Of a DNA stretch of 64,000 bases, positions 45,666-55,542 are shown piece after piece. The notes below the pieces were generated by a model. That model had not been told where the DNA came from. It saw nothing but the letters and a program-made list of their open reading frames with translations, and searched no databases. The position numbers and the translations under genes were made by a program. Source of the stretch: Shinisaurus crocodilurus (taxonomy: Eukaryota; Chordata; Lepidosauria; Squamata; Shinisauridae); contig JAHFWL010000993.1 of NCBI GenBank assembly GCA_021292165.1, positions 1 through 64,000 of the forward strand, in the 5' to 3' direction. Position 1 is the first letter of the stretch, and each line of letters opens with the position of its first letter.

Positions 45666-47294
45666 TCAATTCAGCTTTGTTTATGTCTTTGAGAGGATGG
45701 TGCACCCTCCCAAGTCACAGACTGTTTGCCTAACAATTGGGCGTGTTAGGCAAGTGCCTTTCTGGCTTTGCGGGAGGTGGATGGTGACACAGTTTGAGCA
45801 CCTCAGCCTTAAGAGAATATTCATGGATTAGAAATACTGCAGCTCATTTCTGAAGACACGTTATGAACGTGTCTCCTGGAGTACACAAAAGTGAGGGCTG
45901 TAATTTCCCCCCAAACCTTCATGATTTCTCAAAGAACAAAAGCTGGCATTCTTTCCTCCAGAGAGAGCTAAAGAGCCTAGCTTTTAAACAACATCCCGTG
46001 CCTTTCTCTAATTTTCTTTGCTTCATTTCAAATTGGGCAAACCCTTTGGTGCAATTTATCACAGAAATACCCTTTCAAGACACTTTTTTGGTAGTCCTAT
46101 TTTTTAAAAAAGCAAAAAAAAAAAAAAAGAAGCTTGCAGCTAAACACTTCTTATACATTTAATATTCAGTGCTTGTAAGTGGCGATATGAAATCCCCAAG
46201 GCAGGCCAAAATAACTGATATTAAAACCTTGCAAATATGTGTGTTTGCTGCATTCTGCGGTTTTTCTTATGCTGATGGTGGAATGCAGCCTCTGCGGCTG
46301 ATGGGCGGGAGGGGAAGCAGGGCAGGGGGTGGGCTGTGAGTGGGGGGGGGGAATACAAACCTCCGGGGCCCATTAGACTTAACTTGTTTACTGCATTGAT
46401 ATCTATATGTTAAATGACAAGAGAGTTCAGATTATTGAATAATTTAAAATTCAGCTCTAATTGGTGTCATATGACCTGGAAAAGGCCATGGATGACGCCA
46501 GGAGCATGCTGTGAAACTCTAATAAATAATTCATAAATGAGATCATTCATTTGCCGGGATGTCTTGTTAAATGCAGAAGTTTGTAAGTAATAACGGATGA
46601 TATAACACCTGTAAGTATTTAGTTCATATGCTGGAAGGTAATCTACCTTGATGATCTTCTAGCGAAAAAGCTGCCAGAGTGTGCGAGTTAATTGCACTAG
46701 GGAGAATGCACTCCATTTATTCGGGACGGGGCTTTGGCAAAGATTACCCTGCAGCTGGTGCATTTTGCATTCCCGATCAGCCAGCCCGATGGCTCCGCGC
46801 GTGCAGGCCCCAGACTTAGCGATGCAGACCGTCGTTCGCCTGCCCTTCTTTTGCGTGAACTCCAAATGCACTGGGAGATGGCGGCAACCTGATCTGCTCG
46901 CAAATAGCATTGTTTCTGAAATATTTATCTAGGTCTTGCACTGCTGAGCCCTCAGTAAAATAAAGGGCATGAGTGGGAGGGGGCAGAATTGAAGTCCAGG
47001 TCCACTGTGGCTTTCCCCCCCCCCCCCAAGTTTTTGCATGTTGATAATGTTGGCAACACACTGAATGCTAATTTCTATACCAAGTACTGTCGGGGGAACT
47101 TTTGTTGTTGTTGCGACAAAGGGGACCGTGCCACAGTTGATAGATAGCGAAATATCAGCATCCCAGTTTTTCGTGTGGTGGTATAGCTGCATTGCATCGT
47201 TATGCTCTCCGAGAATGATCCCTTCCGCCACTTTGACCCTCGCAGGCATTGACAGGTAGCTGCTTTCATGTAGGGCTTGGTCTGCTTAACCCCT
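45666..47294. other. Unannotated; conserved non-coding candidate 46380-46660
   Basis: 46380-46660 is AT-rich, non-repetitive and full of TAAT-like words (GAATAATTTAAAATTCAGCT, CTAATAAATAATTCATAAAT). 46680-46940 is less AT-rich, with open frames but no domain. A-run at about 46112-46127, G-run at 46340-46348, C-run at about 47017-47027. Confidence 0.3.
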
Positions 47295-47295
47295 T

Positions 47296-47655
47296 GCCAG
47301 AGTGGTGTAGCAGCTAGAGCAGTGTTCTCCAACCTTGGGTCCCCAGATGTTTTTGGCCCACAACTCCCAGCATGCCTCAGCCAGCATAGCTGGCTGGGGC
47401 ATGCTGGGAGTTGTAGGCCAAAAACATCTGGGGACCCAAGGTTGGAGAACACTGAGCTAGAGTGTTGGACTTGGACTTGGGTGGTCCAAGTTCTAGTCCC
47501 TACTCGGCCATGAAGCTCACTGGGTGATATTGGGCCAGTCACTAACTCACTAACTTCCCTCACAGGGTTGTTGTGAGGATAAAATGGGAAGGGCAATGAT
47601 CATCTATGCAGCCTCGGGCTCCTTGGATGAAAGGCAGGATATATTATAAATGTAA
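47296..47655 (+). repeat. Sauria-type SINE split by a hAT MITE
   Basis: Head GCCAGAGTGGTGTAGCAGCT, then after the MITE AGTCCCTACTCGGCCATGAA and CACAGGGTTGTTGTGAGGAT. The tail is degraded (GGATATATTATAAATGTAAC). Confidence 0.92.
47320..47454. mobile_element. hAT MITE inserted in the tRNA-like head of a SINE
   Basis: 135-bp palindrome flanked by exact AGCTAGAG duplications (47312-47319, 47455-47462). It falls in the SINE A-box region, so it separates the pol III promoter boxes. Confidence 0.97.
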
Positions 47656-47814
47656 CCAAAAAACCACCACCCCCCCCAGAACAACTGTTCACGTGATTTC
47701 TAAACTATGCCCAAGTTGCAGGGGTGAACTTTCAATAAAAAGCATAGCTAGTGCCCCCTAAAGAGCCCAGCAAGCTAACCATGCCATCATGGGGTGTAGG
47801 TTGCGCTGCACCGA

Positions 47815-48055
47815 CTGAAGAACATTTTAATCATTTTAATCTTGCAATTGTTTTTAACTGTTAAATAACTCTGTCTGTTATTGCGGTTTGAACTGCTGCT
47901 GCTAGCTTTGCTGTGTGTGTTTTTTTTAATCTGTGGTTTTAAATCTTATACTTCTGTTGTATTTTATGGTTTTAACTGTTGTAAGCCTCCCAGAGAGCTT
48001 CGGCTATTGGGTGGTATTAAAATGTTTTAAATAAATAAATAAATAAATAAATAGA
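47815..48055 (+). repeat. LINE 3' tail with (AAAT)n
   Basis: AAGCCTCCCAGAGAGCTTCG, GCTATTGGGTGGTATTAAAA and (AAAT)n. Same tail type as 43860. Confidence 0.75.
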
Positions 48056-49664
48056 AATAAGAACTCCAGCCTCTCTCCTGGGCTCTCTTCATATTACCGA
48101 GGAGGAGGAGCATAACCATTCTCATTTCCCACAGGGCTCCTGGGAAGGCTGGCGCAGTGTACTGCATCTGATATTCTCAGAAACTCAGTGCAAAAAATGA
48201 GAGAGCTTGTCACACTCCCATCTCAGTTCTGTCACATATAAAAAGCTTCACACTCCCACTGTTACGTGGGGCTCCCAGATAAAGGTAGGAGCAGCGTGTT
48301 TTTGATCGCCCCAGGAGCCCTGGACATAAGCAGAGCCTTTGTTTTTCCGTAGTTCCTGTGAGGCAGAGAGGACTCACAGGGCGGGCGGGCGGGCGGGCGG
48401 GCGGGCGGAGCATAAGGACAGAGGACCGGGCGCGAGTTAGAATGGAGCACAGCCCAGGCTGAGGGGCTGCTGGGGGGGGGGGGGGCTCTCCAGGGGATTT
48501 GAGAGGCCCTTGAGTAAGATGTCTCTTTCGGTGTTGGGGACAAGCCTGTTGAGGTCTTTACAGGTCACGGCCAGCATGAATAAAAGGTAAGAGTGCTGTT
48601 GCTGAATTTGGATGCTGTAGGCTGTAATGCTCACTGAAAAATAGAAAGCCAGGGGTAAATGACTCCTCAAGGCAAGGAAATGATGCAAACAAGCATGATA
48701 GCCATAATTTTGAGGCAGGAGTTTTACGTTCCCAGGCACAAAATTTGGAAATTGTTCTTTGCGTTGCCGCAGAAGCCATTTTTAGAGCTGGCGTCTTGCA
48801 CCCCAGAGGCTCTGTTAGAAATATTCTTAGAGGAGGTTAAAGCAATTAATGGAGGTGTTTCGCTGTTACGATAAGTTCTTTTAAGCCAGAAAGCAGGCAG
48901 CCTTATATGCTGCGTTGGCATCCGCACTCTCCTTGGAAGCCACATTTCTGCATTCCCGCCGATCGCGCTGTGCTAAACCAGAACAATGTAGCTTTGTTAA
49001 TACTACCTTCTCATCGTCTCATTTTTTTCTGTCTTTTTGTATGGCACACTTGAAATACAGCAATCATGATCATACATCATTCATGAGCAACAATAGCACT
49101 TTATCTCCAGCTAAGAAAATAGGCAACTAACCTTTTTACATTGTTATCTGCCTTATTTATCTTGGGGTATTAATAACGGCAATCTCTGTCCCATCTAGGT
49201 GCTTTGTAATGATTAATCTTAGACTTTTTTTTTTTTGTAATGGAGATTTCAGTAAAAGATTCGGCAATAAAAGGAATGGGTCTAAACGTCAGATATGGTT
49301 CGCAAGTTTTAATTTTGCATATTCTTCTAAGTAAATTCTTTTCTAATAACCCTTTCAACAAAAGTAGCATAACTATCTAGATTGCTCAACAGCAGCCTGT
49401 TGCGGGAAGTCAAAAGTACCCTGTCAATGAGGGGCAACAAAACTACTTCTGCAGAGGAGGAGGATAAAGGCAGGCCAGGCCAGCTTAGAGTTTGAGCAAT
49501 GTTTGTAAGTAAGAAATAATTTCTTCTAGGCTTGCCTCTGATGGTTGCACAACCTGGAATTTGGATTGAGTCCCCAACGGCATTCTGTACTGGAGGAACT
49601 GCGTTTAATAGCGAGTCCGTCAGCCTTTTGCCATTTGCAACGTTTTGGCCCGGGGAAGGGAGTG
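48056..49664. other. Unannotated; (GGGC)n and G-run
   Basis: (GGGC)n at about 48379-48408 and G-run at about 48472-48484. 48640-49350 lacks repeat hallmarks and is a weak conserved non-coding candidate. No exon recognised. Confidence 0.3.
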
Positions 49665-49985
49665 CTGTGCGACAGAAGGGCCGCCACTCAGTGCTGGAGT
49701 ACACGCTTTGCATGCGGAAGGGCCCGCCTCGGGTGCCAGGCTTCTCCAGATGGTAGTAAGTGATGGGCAAGACATTGACTGGAACTCCTGGAGGCCCACT
49801 GCCAGTCAGGCTAGCCCAGTGTTCTCCAACCTTGGGTCCCCAGATGTTTTTGGCCTACAACTCCCGCTGGCTGGGGCATGCTGGCAGTTGTAAGCCAAAA
49901 ACATCTGGGGAGCCAAGGTTGGAGAACACTGGGCTAGCCAATGGTCTGACTCAAAATTAGTCAGCTTCGTAAAGAGGGGAGAGTG
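49665..49985 (+). repeat. tRNA-derived SINE split by a hAT MITE
   Basis: CGCTTTGCATGCGGAAGG and GGAGGCCCACTGCCAGTCAG, then after the MITE AATGGTCTGACTCAAAATTA. The head is degraded. Confidence 0.8.
49817..49931. mobile_element. hAT MITE, 115-bp form
   Basis: Exact GGCTAGCC duplications at 49809-49816 and 49932-49939. The inner deletion mirrors that of 20093-20207, which means the same 115-bp subfamily in opposite orientation. Confidence 0.96.
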
Positions 49986-50126
49986 TGTGTGCTGAACTCT
50001 TCCACCGCAAGTGCTATCCTGTGAAATAGTGCAGCCCCCCGCCCGCTGCTTTTACTTCTGCCAGTGTTCTGAACCCGTCCTGACTTTGCACACACAGGTC
50101 TGGAACTCCACAGAGGGAAAACCCAG

Positions 50127-50465
50127 CATCATCATCAGGCGATCACTCGTGACCGAGTAAGATTGTCTTCCGGGATAAAAGGAGGAAATTCTAAAGAGGA
50201 TTGTGTAGACTCTAGCGATGGGTCCGTAAGTGACTGTGGAGGCCGATTCTAGATCCACACAGCTTCCCACAGTGAGGACACAGGTTACCAGATAGAAGAT
50301 GGTCCTGTAAAGGATTCATTTGACGTGCTTTTCGCTTAGCACGTTTCTCCCTTTCGCCTTGCACTCGGGCTTCTTCAAAGTCCATGGAACCTTTGTGAAA
50401 GGCCAACCTCCAGTTAGATCGTTCATGGGCCAAAGCTTCCCAGTTTTCGACGTTTATATTGCATC
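50127..50465 (-). mobile_element. RTE-like LINE, strongly 5'-truncated
   Basis: The minus strand encodes the last 73 residues, ending CPHC...HSHLRTH, and the GATGATGATG tail. The break at about 50465 coincides with the head of a Sauria SINE. Confidence 0.92.
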
Positions 50466-50662
50466 GTGTAGTGGTTAGGGTATCTGACTCAGATGGGGGG
50501 GTGGTTCAGGAACCCACCCCACCCCCGCCCCCATTCATCCATAAATGCCCTGGTGACCTTGGGCTGGTCACTGTAACTCAGTCTATCCTACCTCACAGGG
50601 TTGTGGTGAGGATAAAATGGGGGTGGGGGGAGATACCTATGAATTCCTACTTAGCCATGATT
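50465..50662 (+). repeat. Sauria-type SINE, degenerate
   Basis: TCGTGTAGTGGTTAGGGTAT head, TGACCTTGGGCTGGTCACTG and CTACCTCACAGGGTTGTGGT. C-rich interior. Confidence 0.8.
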
Positions 50663-51377
50663 TTAAAAAATCTAAAAAGTAAAAAGTGGCCAGCAGGGGA
50701 AGGCTTGTATGCACTCCCCCCCCCGCCCCTTTCCCTGTGGAGTACCCCCTCCCGAAGATACTTTGCACTGGAGTAGGGGCTGCCAAGCTATGGTTGCACC
50801 TTGTATAACGTGTAGTTGAGCGTTGCATTGTAGTTCTTTCACTTCTGAATCCTGATTTGGCGATGGTAGCCTCTATTCTGGAATCCATCGTATTTTCAAC
50901 AATTCTCCTTACAAGTCATGCTTACATGAACAAACATTATGTAGTCTTGTAGCATTTGTATCCTTGTGGGGTTTTTAGCCTGTTCATGCCAAACCATCTT
51001 AATTCTGATGACTGAGGGCTGGCCTTATTTGGCTGAGATGGTTGTGCTCTATGTGCATAGATCTTTTTTTGAGGTGGATGGGTTCAAACTTGCAGCCTCT
51101 TTCACTGTCACCTGCAGTCTGAATGGGTTCACTCTTGTGAAAATATTGTCACCTCATCCGCGTTTTGTGCAGGCCAGAACAGAAACATGCGTATGTGAAA
51201 ATAGTGCATACATTCAGCCTTAAAACTATAGCACTCACGAAGTAGTGTGGCTATGAGCAAGACACAAATGTACACAATGTTTAGAGGACTTTACCTTTAA
51301 GAAGTAATGAATGAATTGACGCACATCCAGAATGTATAAAGACTGAACTTGCTGAATTTTCCATAGAGATCTGCTTG
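50663..51377. other. Unannotated stretch, nothing recognised
   Basis: No exon or repeat termini recognised. Confidence 0.4.
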
Positions 51378-51710
51378 GCTAGGAATATAGGAAGCTGCCT
51401 CGGACATTGGTCCATCTAGCTCAGTATTGGAGAAGCTGACTGACCGTGGCCCTACAGCAGGGCTCTCCAACCTTGGGTCCCCAGATGTTGCTGGACTACA
51501 GCTCCCAGAATCCCTTGCCATTAGCTATGCTGGCTGGGTATGCTGGGAGCTGTAGGCCAGCAACATCTGGGGGACCCAAGGTTGGAGAGCCCTGCCCTAC
51601 AGGGTTCCAGGCAGGGTTTTCCCCAAGCCCACCTGGAGATGTCAGTGGTTGAACCTGGGACTCTTTGCATGCAAAGTAGAGGCTCTACCATTGAGCTATG
51701 GTTCCTCAGT
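51378..51710 (-). repeat. tRNA-derived SINE split by a hAT MITE
   Basis: AGGAATATAGGAAGCTGCCT and GGTCCATCTAGCTCAGTATT, then after the MITE GGGTTCCAGGCAGGGTTTTC, TTGAACCTGGGACTCTTTGC and CCATTGAGCTATGG. Confidence 0.92.
51458..51594. mobile_element. hAT MITE, second subfamily, in a SINE
   Basis: 137-bp palindrome with ends CAGGGCTCTCCAACC / GGTTGGAGAGCCCTG, flanked by exact CCCTACAG duplications (51450-51457, 51595-51602). Confidence 0.97.
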
Positions 51711-51989
51711 TTAGGGGGAATAAACTGAAAACCAGAATTTCTGAAGCATGTTGTCTAGCTGTTTCCTAGCTTTTCTCTGTGAGTATATTCATACAAACTT
51801 CTGTTTCTGGTAGACAGTAAGGCACAGTTTCTAGCTCTGTCTACTAAAAAACACACCAGAGGGTGCCAAGTAAGAAATTTGTGAGAGTAGAGTTGCGAAG
51901 AGCCATGGGGACGAAATGGAGGTGGGGGTGCTTCTGGATGAGGCTTTTATTGTGCAGTCACCCTGTCTCATTCATGAAATTTTATAGGG
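51711..51989. other. Unannotated short stretch
   Basis: Nothing recognised. Confidence 0.4.
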
Positions 51990-53400
51990 GGCGGTGAGCA
52001 GATTAGCTGCAAAATGGGCATATTCACACATCATGCCAACCCACCCTGGCAGTGAGTTACAGTGGGTCGGTTGTTCTGCAAACAATCCATGGTGCGCCCG
52101 ACAGACAATTGGGCTTACCGTGGGTTGTTCACCCCCTCCCTCCCCTTCAGTCCTCACGTGGGTACCCCAGGGGACACTGCAGCAGGACTGACTTGTCCCC
52201 CCCCCTCTCCACCATGATTTCGAGCCATGATTATAAGTGGCTATTTTGCCCTTTACCTTTTTTTTTTTTTTTTTTTTGGTGGAGATCACAACAGCCAGCT
52301 TGACAGCCAGCTTTCAGGATCCTGTTTTGACAGCCACTGACAGCCCCTTCAAAGTGCTAGAGCAGCTAGAGTCATGGGGAAAAGTGCAAAATGTGCATCA
52401 CCCTGAGGACTATCAGGGCAAATGGATCTCTCCATGAAGGGGGGTGTAAATTGCACTATCCCTTTTTTGCAAGCTAAGATCACTCGCACCTTTGCTTTCC
52501 CTTGACAGTTTACCTTTTGACGGCTGTCAAAAGAAAGTAAAGGGAAGAAAAACCCTATTTGGAGCCTCTTTGGATCAATGTCCAGGGTTGGTACCTGCTA
52601 CACTTTGGCAGCAGGTACCCCCCAGGACATTGGTCCACCTGAAGCTTCAAATTTCCATATTTGTGGAACTGCGAACTTCCGCAGTTGCGCAAGTGTGACT
52701 AATTTAAAAAACAAAACAAAACACCTGAACACATTTGTACACACTGTGTGCGCTTTTTTCTTTTTCAATGGTTTGCCAGCCACTGACATCCCCTCCAAGG
52801 TGCTGCTTGGGCACTTTGAAGAGGCTGTCTGTGGCTGTCAAACAGCTGGCTTTCGTGATCTTGGGGGGGGGGGGGAGTGATTGGGAAAAAAGCCACAATG
52901 AGCCGAAAACAGCTTGCAAGTGCAGCGGGGAGGGCAGTGAGCCAATACCAGCCGCCCCCAAGTGCCACTTGGGCATTTGTGGGGTGGCTGGCACTGGTGG
53001 GTGTCCATGTAGGCTTGGCAAGAGCAGCAGGGTTGGGTTTTTTGCTGCTCTTGCCAGTGTTCTCCAACCTTGGGTCCCCAGATGTTTTTGGCCTACAACT
53101 TCCAGCATGCCCCAGCCAGCATAGCTGGCTGGGGCATGCTTGGAGTTGTAGGCCAAAAACATCTGGGGACCCAAGGTTGGAGAACAGTGCGTGACTAGCC
53201 AATTCCCAGTAAATTGTAAAAAGCAATTCCCAGTAAATGCAATGGGGTTGATTGCCCAGGTTCAGATGACACGACAACCCATAGTGGGTTCAACAACCCA
53301 TAGAACAACCCATGGGTTGTCAGGGTGGCTTGTTGCCACCCTGCGGGAATTGGTCCGGGTTCTGACAACACGGGTTGCTGTGCTGTGCAAGCCCAGTCGT
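51990..53400. mobile_element. Unclassified non-autonomous DNA transposon with hAT MITE inside
   Basis: Part (about 52395-52700) is homologous in inverse to 36200-36420. 53258-53400 holds GTTCAGATGACACGACAACC and inverted TTGTCAGGGTGGCTTGTTGC motifs. T-run at about 52258-52279 and G-run at about 52864-52877. Open frames here have no domain. Confidence 0.45.
53055..53189. mobile_element. hAT MITE, 135-bp form, no target duplication
   Basis: Same family as 37371 (ends CAGTGTTCTCCAACC / GGTTGGAGAACAGTG). The flanks GCTCTTGC / CGTGACTA do not match, so one junction has been rearranged or the copy arose by recombination. Confidence 0.93.
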
Positions 53401-53488
53401 CGTTCTTTGGGTTGGTAATACTAGGAGCCCTGCGTCTTGAAGCACCTGGATCTTGTGAGGGAATCATAGCTAAATGTTTGCACAGAAG

Positions 53489-53642
53489 CAGGGCCGGTGC
53501 TACCATTAGGCCAACTAGGCAGCTGCCTAGGGCGCAGGGCTAAAGGGGGCGCCAGAAATAGGGAGGGAGGGCTCAAGTGGGAGGGGGGGGCGCTAAATAT
53601 CTGATCTTGCCTAGGGCACCAAACTGCCTTGCACCGGCCCTG
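53489..53642. mobile_element. hAT-type MITE, 154 bp
   Basis: Perfect inverted ends CAGGGCCGGTGC / GCACCGGCCCTG. Flanks CACAGAAG (53481-53488) and CGCAGAAG (53643-53650) match at 7 of 8. The arms share CTGCCTAGGGCGC/TTGCCTAGGGCACC. Confidence 0.93.
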
Positions 53643-53650
53643 CGCAGAAG

Positions 53651-54874
53651 TAGAGAGTTAAAATTTGTTCTTTGTGCTTTGATCTGATCTGTCCCGTTCA
53701 GTAAAAGTTAACACGGAGCGGGAGGCAGGGAAACTAGCTTCTGTTGGCCGGAATTCAGAATCTTAATATATGAATCTGCTTCAAGGTGCTATTGGAAAAG
53801 AGCCTTCTTTCTATCAGTGGCTGGAAGGTGCTTCCCATCAAAACATTTTGGCTGCTTTTACAGGCCTTAGCTTCTGCAATGAAATGCTGGTATTTCCTTA
53901 CCCCCAAAAAGGAATTCAGTCTGAAACAGGGTTGAGATATACTACTGTTTCTGATGCAAAGTTTAAAGAGAGCCTTGAGCACCTGATTGAAAGTTGCTGG
54001 GCTGGGCCGGGCCATGTAGTTGTTGAACTCCAAACCGTGGTGTCAGAGTGTGCTATGTTACTACCAGGCTTTTTGACTGGTACCAGGCATTCCACAAGCT
54101 ATAGGCCTAGTTTCTTCTCTCCCATCACCGCAGATCCTTGGATTGGGTCTACAAATGAAAATTAGTTTGTCTTTCTAGCTTTGGAGTTTTATCAGAGTCT
54201 CATCACCAGCCCAATTTAATTGAAAAAAATCACTTTTATGTTAGGATTTAAATGTGTTTTGTAGTTGAATGACAGCTTTTGATGTAGAACCGTATTTTAC
54301 AGGAAGTGGTCTAGTTCTTTATCAGTGTTTCTGTAAGGATATTTCAAAAACTCTCATCAAATTTCCAATAGTAAGTAATATCCCATTCAGTGCAAGGTGA
54401 AATGTTTTACATCAAATCCCCTGCTGTGTAATGGCCAATCAGACGGTATTTATAGTGGCTGAATGGATTTCTTGGCTCCGTATTCAAAATTAAACATTTT
54501 CAGACATTAACATTTAATGCTTTTTTTTTTTTTTTTTTTGCCACACTTCAAGTTGATTTTATGTAACCCTAGATACTTGCAACTCCTTGATAGGCTGAAG
54601 TGCCTTGTTTATGCCCCAGATCCTGCAGGCAGTGGTTTTATATTTATTGTACCTGTGTAGATGGAATTAAATTGCAGATTTGATAGCAAGTTCATCTCTT
54701 CCATTTGGAAACCATTTTCTGTTGAATTGTGCTAGGTGTCGACCATCAAGCCTACCGATGCCGGTATAGGTTTTCTACAGTGTAAGTAGAAAAGGAACAG
54801 TTAAAGATGTTTTAAATTTTAGAAGTTAACTTCTTCTTTTTTGTTTGTTTTTTTGCCTTTCTTGTTACTTATAG
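53651..54874. other. Intronic sequence upstream of the host exon
   Basis: No transposon ends recognised. T-run at about 54521-54539. The last 40 bp are a strong pyrimidine-rich acceptor tract ending TTATAG. Confidence 0.6.
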
Positions 54875-55542
54875 ATGTCTAATCAGAGAAGTCTCTGTCA
54901 GCCACCGACACCTTCAGAACTGAACGGATCCTATCTTAGTATAGCTAGACCACAGATTTCATACAAGAACAACAGAGCGGCGTGTGGAAGTCCTAGTCCC
55001 AGATCTCTGGCTCAGCCTTGTAGGAATAGTTGTGTTCTTGGGGCTGCAATCCAGGGTAGTCGGCAAGAAGACATGAATGGATTCTTACTGGAAAATGAGC
55101 AGCATGGTAAATGCAATAACATGGTGTCCCCAGCAAAGCAGAAGTTGCCTCCCCATATTAAAAGAACTCCTGATGTGGACCAAAGGAAGAGCACTTGTCC
55201 TCTTCAAACTTGTTTTTTCCACAAGAAATTTGGTAGCTCAGAACATGATTCTTTCCAAGATGGCTGCTACATTCCAAAAAGATATTCTGGACCACATTGT
55301 GAATCCTCCACAGATCACTCCAGCCCGCCACGGCCTTTGGGGCTGACCGGTAGCACAGACTCGAGATCGAAAGAAACAGAGCGTGGTAAAAGGTTATCAG
55401 AAGAAAGAAGAAAACAGCTCTTGCTCCAGAAAATGGAGCTAGAAATTGAAAAGGAACGCCTTCAGAATTTGTTAGCTAAACAGGAGGCAAAACTGCTGCT
55501 TCAGCAACAGCAACTTCACCAGTCCAGGCTTGATTACAATCG
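54875..55542 (+). CDS. KIAA1328: Internal exon of hinderin-like gene (KIAA1328)
   Basis: 668-nt exon encoding about 222 residues plus two bases of the next codon. In mammals hinderin is described as an SMC3-interacting, coiled-coil protein. The sequence shows a pyrimidine tract and TTATAG acceptor immediately before 54875, and a CG|GTGAGT donor after 55542. The first codon is ATG, but the directly adjoining acceptor and the in-frame TAG just upstream make it an internal exon, not the gene start. Residues 18-27 read GSYLSIARPQ, a motif I recall from mammalian hinderin. Residues 20-165 are low-complexity, Ser/Cys-rich and weakly conserved. About 170-220 is a charged coiled coil (KQLLLQKMELEIEKERLQNL; QQQQLHQSRLDYN). 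Upstream exons were not found in the window. The symbol rests on memory of the family, not a search. Confidence 0.8.

Noticed and set aside
52704..53277. Overlapping 100-170 codon frames on both strands
   Set aside because: They translate the hAT MITE palindrome and neighbouring repeat DNA. The same peptide ([11 protein letters not shown]) recurs at every MITE copy.
53770..54165. 131-codon plus-strand frame near the host exon
   Set aside because: Looked at as a possible upstream exon. It has no similarity I recognise, no clear acceptor and no coiled coil expected for the preceding hinderin exon.
54875..54877. ATG as the start codon of the hinderin-like protein
   Set aside because: It directly follows a strong pyrimidine tract and AG acceptor with an in-frame stop just upstream, and the known protein has a long N-terminal coiled coil encoded by earlier exons.
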